Assembly: GCA_009777135.1 (NCBI GenBank)
Contig: WRMM01000053.1
Location: 1 to 9,968, forward strand
Length of the DNA stretch: 9,968 nucleotides
Reading direction: 5' to 3'
Origin: Candidatus Fibrimonadales bacterium
Lineage (GTDB): Bacteria > Fibrobacterota > Fibrobacteria > Fibrobacterales > Fibrobacteraceae
The translations under genes were made by a program, and so were the position numbers. Below are positions 5,269 to 9,968 of the stretch, in pieces; within the stretch, counting starts at the first letter, position 1, and every line of letters starts with the position of its first letter. Below the pieces are notes generated by a model that worked only from the letters and a program-made list of their open reading frames with translations, did not search any database and had not been told where the DNA came from.

Positions 5269-7914
5269 ATGCAACCAACCGCCGCTTACTCTGCCCTGCT
5301 CTCCATTGCCCAAGAACGCATTCTGCTCCTTGACGGCGGAATGGGAACAATGCTCCAAAGATTCAACTTAACCGGCGGCGATGCCCTAGTGCTTTCCAAC
5401 CCCGATGACATAGAACGCATTCACGCCGAATACCTGAAAGCTGGCGCGGATATAATTGAAACTTGCACATTCAACTCAAGCGGAAACTATGAATTTAACA
5501 AAGCAGGCGCAGAAATTGCAAAACGAGCTGTTGTAAAAAATGGCGGCAAAGGATTTGTGGCTGGCTCCATTGGTCCCACATCCAAAGCAGCTGGCATGGC
5601 CAGCAAAGTAGAAGACCCCGCAGACAGAGAAATTACATTCAGAGAACTCGCCAATGCTTACCAAATCCAAATCAAAGGGCTTTTAGACGGCGGAGCGGAT
5701 ATTCTTTTAGTAGAAACCGTATTCGACACGCTCAACTGCAAAGCGGCTCTTTATGCGGCATCGCTTGAACAAGAAGAACGAGGCATCAAAGTTCCTGTTA
5801 TGGTATCGGGAACAATCAGCGATGCTTCTGGGCGGCTTTTGGCTGGGCAAACCATGGAAGCTTTTTGGAACTCAATTTGCGGCTACGACTTATTCAGCGT
5901 TGGATTAAATTGCGCGCTTGGCGCAGAAGATATGGGCTTGCACATTGCAGAGCTTTCTAGAATCGCAAACACCTTTGTTAGCGCATACCCAAACGCAGGG
6001 CTGCCCAATCCGCTCGGCGGCTACGACGAAACGCCAGAAAGCATGGCAAAGCACATTGAAAAATTCGCCGAAAATGGATGGCTCAACATAGTAGGCGGCT
6101 GCTGCGGAACAACTCCAGAAACTATTGCCGCAATGAAAAAAGCAGTGCAAAACAAAGCTCCTAGAAAAATTCCAACATTGCCAAAAACAACCAAACTCTC
6201 CGGACTGGAACCAATTGAAATCACGGAGAAAAGCAATTTTATAAATATAGGCGAGCGAAACAACATGGCAGGCAGCCTGAAATTCGCAAAGATGGTCAGG
6301 GAAAACAACTGGAGCCAGGCAATAGGCATTTCCATTGCTCAAATTGAAAACGGCGCTCAGATTATAGATATAAATGTTGACGATGGCCTGCTGGATTCAA
6401 AAGAAAAAATGCGGCAATTTGTGAATCTCTACGTTTCCGAGCCGGCAGCGGCAAAATGCCCGATTATGATAGACAGCTCAACTTGGGAAGTTCTGGTTGC
6501 CGGAATGGAATGTTTCCCTGGGAAAGGCATTGTAAACTCGCTGAGTTTAAAAGAAGGCGAAGAAGCGTTTTTGAAAAAAGCCAGAGAAGTCAAGCGAATG
6601 GGTTTTGCCCTTGTGTGCATGGCTTTTGACGAAGAAGGCCAAGCAAGCAGCTACGAAAAAAGGGTGGAGATTTGCAAAAGGCAATACGATTTATTAACCA
6701 AAAAACTAGATTTCAATCCATGCGATATTTTCTTTGACCCAAATGTTCTCTCCATAGGCACAGGCATTGCAGAACACGCAAACTATGCAAAGGATTTTAT
6801 AGAAACCTGCAAATTCATAAAAGCGAATTTGCCATATTCGCACATAGTTGGCGGAATTTCAAATTTGAGTTTTGCATTCAAGGGAAATAATGCAATCCGA
6901 GAAAGCATGCACTCCTGCTTTTTATACCATGCTGTAAAAGCTGGAATGGATTTTGGCATTGTTAACGCAGGCGCATTGCCAATTTACGATGATATTCCTG
7001 TTGCAGAAAGAGACTTGATAGAAGACTTGATTTTCAACCGCCAAGCCGATGCAACCGACCGCCTTTTGCAATATGCAGAAAGCGTCAAGGAGCGAAAAAG
7101 CGAAATCGCAAGCACAAATACCTTAGCTTGGCGTGAGCTTCCCATAGAAGAACGCCTAATTCACGCTCTGGTCAAAGGCATAGACACCTTTATAGAAAGC
7201 GATGCGGATGAAGCTCGCATAGCGTTGGGCAGCCCGCTGAAAGTAATAGAAGAACCTTTGATGAACGGCATGAATAAAGTTGGCGAGCTTTTTGGCGAAG
7301 GAAAAATGTTTTTGCCGCAAGTAGTAAAAAGCGCAAGAGTAATGAAAAAAGCGGTTGCCGTATTGCAGCCATACATTGAAGGCAAAAACCAATCAGCAAA
7401 AGCAGGCAAGGTATTGCTTGCCACCGTAAAAGGCGATGTGCACGACATTGGAAAAAACATTGTAGCTGTTGTGCTAGCCTGCAACAACTACGAAATAATA
7501 GACATAGGCGTTATGTGCCCGGCAGAAAAAATTCTTGAAGCAATAAAAGAGCATTCCCCAAATTTGCTCGGCCTTTCGGGGCTTATCACGCCAAGCCTCG
7601 CTGAAATGAGCTTTGTTGTAGAAGCCCTTTCAAAAGAAAACCTCAACATCCCGGTTATGATAGGCGGAGCCACAACCTCCGCTTTGCACACCGCCGTAAA
7701 AATAGCGCCCGCAGGAAACCAACCCGTTGTTTACGTGCAAGACGCCGGCAAAGCAGTTTTTGCAGCGGAGTCCATTTTAAATAAATCAAAACAAAACGCA
7801 TTTTTGCAAGAAAACCTCGAGAAACAGCAAAAACTCCGAAATACCCTAAGCAGAAAAGAAGAAACCATAGTCCCAATTGAAGAAGCCAGAAGCAGAGGCT
7901 TGGATTTATTTTGA
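5269..7914 (+). CDS. metH: Cobalamin-dependent methionine synthase lacking the reactivation domain
   Basis: Transfers the methyl group of methyl-tetrahydrofolate through cobalamin to homocysteine, giving methionine; cytoplasmic. The 881-residue protein has the homocysteine-binding barrel first (LLDGGMGTM from residue 20), with the zinc ligands Cys215 in GLNC and Cys278-Cys279 in GGCCGTT. The folate-binding barrel follows (INIGERNNMAGS near 325, DINVDDG 367-373, MIDSST), then the B12 cap helices (GKMFLPQVVKSARVMKKA) and the B12 Rossmann domain with DVHDIGKN (His725 is the lower cobalt ligand) and SGLITPS. It ends at EARSRGLDLF, where E. coli MetH (1227 residues) enters its AdoMet-binding activation domain; that domain is absent and not found in other frames. 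ATG 5269 matches the family N terminus; an in-frame ATG at 5209 would add 20 residues overlapping the upstream gene and is unlikely. Abuts fliF tail to tail. Confidence 0.96.
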   Translation: MQPTAAYSALLSIAQERILLLDGGMGTMLQRFNLTGGDALVLSNPDDIERIHAEYLKAGADIIETCTFNSSGNYEFNKAGAEIAKRAVVKNGGKGFVAGSIGPTSKAAGMASKVEDPADREITFRELANAYQIQIKGLLDGGADILLVETVFDTLNCKAALYAASLEQEERGIKVPVMVSGTISDASGRLLAGQTMEAFWNSICGYDLFSVGLNCALGAEDMGLHIAELSRIANTFVSAYPNAGLPNPLGGYDETPESMAKHIEKFAENGWLNIVGGCCGTTPETIAAMKKAVQNKAPRKIPTLPKTTKLSGLEPIEITEKSNFINIGERNNMAGSLKFAKMVRENNWSQAIGISIAQIENGAQIIDINVDDGLLDSKEKMRQFVNLYVSEPAAAKCPIMIDSSTWEVLVAGMECFPGKGIVNSLSLKEGEEAFLKKAREVKRMGFALVCMAFDEEGQASSYEKRVEICKRQYDLLTKKLDFNPCDIFFDPNVLSIGTGIAEHANYAKDFIETCKFIKANLPYSHIVGGISNLSFAFKGNNAIRESMHSCFLYHAVKAGMDFGIVNAGALPIYDDIPVAERDLIEDLIFNRQADATDRLLQYAESVKERKSEIASTNTLAWRELPIEERLIHALVKGIDTFIESDADEARIALGSPLKVIEEPLMNGMNKVGELFGEGKMFLPQVVKSARVMKKAVAVLQPYIEGKNQSAKAGKVLLATVKGDVHDIGKNIVAVVLACNNYEIIDIGVMCPAEKILEAIKEHSPNLLGLSGLITPSLAEMSFVVEALSKENLNIPVMIGGATTSALHTAVKIAPAGNQPVVYVQDAGKAVFAAESILNKSKQNAFLQENLEKQQKLRNTLSRKEETIVPIEEARSRGLDLF

Positions 7915-9471
7915 TTACTTCTTCTTTTTGCTGCTAACGCTTTGAATTTCTGCGCCCTCTGCCAGCCATAGTTTCAGCAGGTTGGCAGCGTTTTCAGGGT
8001 TGGCGGTAGCCCAGGCCTCAAGCTTGTCTATAAGCTCGTTTTGTTTGCGAACAGGCTCTGGAATATCCTCAGACTCAGACTCAATGGAAATTTCCTTGTA
8101 GCGAGGAACAGGCGGATTCATTGCGTCTATCAAGCTGATAGCAACCTTTCTCAGGAATATAAAGCCCAGTATCACAATCAAAACTATTGTGCCATACAAA
8201 AATATTTTCCCCAAAAATTCCATAAAATTGTCTTGCTCCATCTGACTGCGTTCCTCTTCCCAATGGCTGCGGTCAAACTGCATGGAAGCAACATAAACGC
8301 TATCGTTTCGCTCCGAAGAAAAACCAATGGAATTCTTAACGGCTCGCTCCAGTATCATAATATCTTCTTCGTTTCTTGGTCTGTAAACTCTTTGGTTGGA
8401 ATTAAGCTCACGCTCATAAACGCCATCCACAAAAACAGTTGCCGTAACTCGCTTGATATTGCCTGGGCTGCTCCTTATTTGCGCCACGGTTCTATCTATT
8501 TCGTAGTTGGTAATAGAAGCGTCCGTTGTTTGATTGCCGCCTTCTGGGGGAACATTCGCTCGTGTGCCTTCATCCCGCTGCTCGGAACGCACCACTCTTC
8601 TTGCTGGATTATAGCTTTCAACGGTTCTGCTAATCAAGTCAAAATCCAAATCTGCGGAAACTGCAACTGTAGCTTTGTTTGGACCCAAAACCCCGTCTAA
8701 TATTGAAAAAATCTGTCTCTTTAAATATGATTCGGTGGAACGTTTGAGTTCAATATTATGATTGGTGAGTTCTGCCTCTGGGCTGTCTGCATAGCCTCTT
8801 GTGAGCATATTGCCTTCGGCGTCCAAAACAGTTACCTGCCTCGCTCTCAAGCCCTCTATTGAGCTGGCAACCAAGTGCTGAATGCCCCGAACCTGCCTGT
8901 CTTGCAAATCTCCGCCGGAGCGCAGCATAACAATAACGCTGGCTGAGGGTTCTTCTCTTCTTTCTTCAAAAAGGGTTTTCTTGGGAATATTTATATGAAT
9001 GCGCGCTCTCTCAACCTCGTGAAAGGTTTCAATGGTGCGCACAAGCTCGCCTTCCACAGCGCGGCGGTAATTAATATTTTGAACAAAGTCTGTCATGCCA
9101 AACTGGCTTTCGTCAAAAAGCTCATAGCCTTTGCCGCGAGCCTTAGGCAACCCTACCCTAGCCAAAGACATGCGAATTTCATGTATGCTTTCTTTTGGAA
9201 CTAAAATTGTCCGGTCATTGTTGGCCATTTTATAGTTATATTTATTCTCCTGCAAAAAAGCGGTAACATCTGCCGCCTCGCCTGGATCTATGTTCACAAA
9301 GAGCGTTGACATGCGAGAATCGGTTGCGCCAACGGCCTGAAGCGATACACCTACTATAATAACCGCCATCATTAGAACCAAAGCAGAGCCTAAAATAGCC
9401 TTCTGCACAGGATTAAATCTTTGCCATATATCCCTGAACTGGGTTAATAATTGTCGAAAAAATTCAGACAT
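7915..9471 (-). CDS. fliF: Flagellar MS-ring protein FliF
   Basis: FliF builds the membrane-embedded MS ring, the base on which the export gate, rotor and rod assemble. From ATG 9471 it has 518 residues (typical 520-570). A first transmembrane helix lies at about 25-46 (AILGSALVLMMAVIIVGVSL). The ring-building motif region is next, with GYELFDESQFGMTDFVQNINYRRAVEGELVRTI at about 115-147 (given for its near-invariant FG, NY and EGEL residues). Later come RTVESYNP and TNYEIDRTV, then a second transmembrane helix at about 420-442. A cytoplasmic C-terminal helix, LEAWATANPENAANLLKLWLAEG, fits the FliG-binding segment. It ends in four lysines. A TTG at 9519 would add 16 residues but would bury the promoter-like element, so ATG 9471 is preferred. 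No Shine-Dalgarno. Neither fliE nor fliG is beside it; its TAA abuts the metH TGA. Confidence 0.96.
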   Translation of the reverse strand: MSEFFRQLLTQFRDIWQRFNPVQKAILGSALVLMMAVIIVGVSLQAVGATDSRMSTLFVNIDPGEAADVTAFLQENKYNYKMANNDRTILVPKESIHEIRMSLARVGLPKARGKGYELFDESQFGMTDFVQNINYRRAVEGELVRTIETFHEVERARIHINIPKKTLFEERREEPSASVIVMLRSGGDLQDRQVRGIQHLVASSIEGLRARQVTVLDAEGNMLTRGYADSPEAELTNHNIELKRSTESYLKRQIFSILDGVLGPNKATVAVSADLDFDLISRTVESYNPARRVVRSEQRDEGTRANVPPEGGNQTTDASITNYEIDRTVAQIRSSPGNIKRVTATVFVDGVYERELNSNQRVYRPRNEEDIMILERAVKNSIGFSSERNDSVYVASMQFDRSHWEEERSQMEQDNFMEFLGKIFLYGTIVLIVILGFIFLRKVAISLIDAMNPPVPRYKEISIESESEDIPEPVRKQNELIDKLEAWATANPENAANLLKLWLAEGAEIQSVSSKKKK

Positions 9472-9478
9472 GATGGAG

Positions 9479-9491
9479 AATGTAGAAAATG
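9479..9491 (-). promoter_or_regulatory. Predicted fliF promoter core, leaderless type, same 13-bp element as metH
   Basis: On the minus strand CATTTTCTACATT lies 7 nt before the fliF ATG, identical in sequence and spacing to the element before metH. TACATT (9484-9479) would be the -10 box, putting the transcript start at the ATG. No good TTGACA-like -35 is seen; at the expected place lies one copy of a GCAAATT direct repeat, which may indicate an activator or a different sigma factor. Inferred, not proven. Confidence 0.55.
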
Positions 9492-9502
9492 TCTGAATCA
9501 GA
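9492..9502. promoter_or_regulatory. 11-bp palindrome in the fliF promoter spacer, possible operator
   Basis: TCTGAATCAGA is a perfect inverted repeat around a central base. It lies immediately upstream of the 13-bp element, between the expected -35 and -10 positions of fliF, where a bound repressor would block RNA polymerase. It is short enough to arise by chance. Confidence 0.3.
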
Positions 9503-9517
9503 ATTTGCGAAATTTGC
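9502..9517 (-). repeat. Two 7-bp direct repeats upstream of fliF
   Basis: On the minus strand GCAAATT occurs twice with a 2-bp gap (9517-9511 and 9508-9502). The second copy falls at the -35 position relative to TACATT, with 17 bp between. Could be a binding site for a regulator; the evidence is position and repetition only. Confidence 0.35.
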
Positions 9518-9664
9518 AAGATTTTCAGAATTTATTTAAAAAAACGCTTAAATTTTGCTGATTTGGGCGAAAGTGTCAACAGTTGTTTGCAAAATGCATT
9601 TTTTTTGAATTTTTAAAATTTTTTTTGCCGTTTTTTCCGTCTAAGGGATAGAAGGAAAAAATAT

Positions 9665-9669
9665 AGGAG
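9665..9669 (+). promoter_or_regulatory. Ribosome binding site of the right-edge secreted protein
   Basis: AGGAG ends 8 nt before the ATG at 9678 and supports that start. Unlike metH and fliF, this gene has an apparent 5' leader and a clear Shine-Dalgarno. Confidence 0.75.
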
Positions 9670-9677
9670 ACCCTTTT

Positions 9678-9968
9678 ATGAAAACTTTGAAAATAGGCTT
9701 TTGCCTGATTTTGGTTTTAACCGCGCAAACTTTTGCGCAGAGATTCACTGCTTCAGAACCTGAAGTATTCCAAACAGGTTTTAATGATCCAGATCAATAC
9801 ATAGGATACCACCCTACCACTTCCCAAACAGCAGCATTAGGGGAAAAAAACTCTTCTTTCGCAAACCTAATGCTTTTGGCTGGACGTGATACTGTATTAA
9901 ATAATGTTCGGGTAGGTACCTACAATATAGTGAATAGCTATGGAAATGTTATAGGAACCGTTCTGCCA
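9678..9968 (+). CDS. Secreted protein of unknown function, 3' end missing
   Basis: The frame runs open from ATG 9678 to the end of the window, giving 97 residues with no stop. The N terminus is a textbook Sec signal peptide: MKTLK, then a hydrophobic core (IGFCLILVLTA), then QTFA followed by Gln21, so signal peptidase I would cut after Ala20. There is no lipobox Cys at the cleavage point, so it is not a lipoprotein. The mature part is polar, rich in Thr, Asn and Gln (EVFQTGFNDPDQYIGYHPTTSQ), then becomes beta-like (DTVLNNVRVGTYNIVNSYGNVIGTVLP), as in surface or cell-wall-associated proteins. I do not recognise a family from this fragment. It has its own control region and a strong ribosome binding site, and it diverges from fliF. 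Confidence 0.85.
   Translation, partial: MKTLKIGFCLILVLTAQTFAQRFTASEPEVFQTGFNDPDQYIGYHPTTSQTAALGEKNSSFANLMLLAGRDTVLNNVRVGTYNIVNSYGNVIGTVLP

Larger units (their letters stand above)
9472..9677. other. Divergent control region between fliF and a secreted-protein gene
   Basis: This 206-bp stretch has no gene I can support. Besides the fliF elements on its left, it contains CAACAGTTG (9578-9586, an inverted repeat around one base), the perfect 12-bp palindrome AAAATGCATTTT (9591-9602), and phased runs of T between 9599 and 9636 likely to bend DNA or act as UP elements. TAAAAT at 9614-9619 is a possible -10 box for the rightward gene, but no convincing -35 accompanies it. No transcription terminator hairpin is seen. 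Confidence 0.6.

Noticed and set aside
7891..7934. A terminator hairpin between metH and fliF
   Set aside because: Only a 5-bp AGCAG/CTGCT pairing with a loop of about 35 nt is present, wholly inside the two coding ends; it is too weak to call.
8041..8700. A 219-residue open frame on the + strand inside fliF
   Set aside because: It is antisense to conserved fliF sequence, has no family resemblance and no ribosome binding site; it is a shadow of the real gene.
7915..9000. The missing MetH activation domain in another + strand frame, as from a frameshift
   Set aside because: The + strand frames after 7914 show no activation-domain motifs, and the opposite strand is an intact fliF starting at the next base, so truncation by a simple frameshift is not supported.
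9472..9519. fliF starting at TTG 9519
   Set aside because: TTG is a poor start with no ribosome binding site. The added 16 residues would be encoded by the promoter-like element and palindrome, and the FliF N terminus is well placed from ATG 9471.
1..9968. CRISPR array, tRNA, rRNA, transposon or prophage
   Set aside because: No regularly spaced longer repeats, cloverleaf sequences, terminal inverted repeats, transposase or phage genes were seen; nearly all the window is conserved housekeeping coding sequence.

Overview
The window holds six complete protein genes and two genes cut by its edges, with no RNA genes, insertion sequences, prophage parts or CRISPR repeats. It reads as ordinary chromosome from a Gram-negative-type, flagellated bacterium of moderate, slightly AT-rich composition. 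The support for that is FliF (flagellar MS ring), a left-edge protein that ends like an outer-membrane beta barrel (terminal Phe), and a right-edge protein with a Sec signal peptide. The phylum cannot be fixed from this sequence alone; the closest impression is a Fibrobacterota-like gut lineage, and that is a guess.

Left and centre (1-5237, + strand): a compact row of genes that looks like one transcription unit. The order is an unidentified Gly-rich membrane protein (5' end missing), aroC (chorismate synthase), scpB (condensin subunit), mutS (mismatch repair) and a TRIC/YicG-type membrane channel. Successive junctions are a 12-bp gap, a 26-bp overlap, a 1-bp gap and a 4-bp GTGA overlap. The functions (aromatic synthesis, chromosome segregation, repair, ion transport) are unrelated, so this is a housekeeping row rather than a pathway operon.

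Centre right (5238-7914, + strand): metH, cobalamin-dependent methionine synthase. It has the homocysteine, methyl-folate and B12 domains but stops where the AdoMet-dependent reactivation domain should begin. Its stop codon directly abuts the stop codon of fliF, which is encoded on the opposite strand (7915-9471), with no base between them.

Right (9472-9968): a 206-bp divergent control region full of T-tracts and short palindromes separates fliF from the 5' part of a secreted protein of unknown function.

The most notable unexplained signal is a 13-bp sequence (CATTTTCTACATT) found in front of both metH and fliF, on opposite strands, each time exactly 7 nt from the ATG and with no Shine-Dalgarno sequence. 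This suggests a shared promoter whose -10 element (TACATT) is placed to give leaderless mRNAs. Other points worth a look are a shortened AroC, an imperfect 7-bp tandem repeat plus A8 tracts inside mutS, and fliF standing apart from other flagellar genes. No clearly new multi-gene system is visible.
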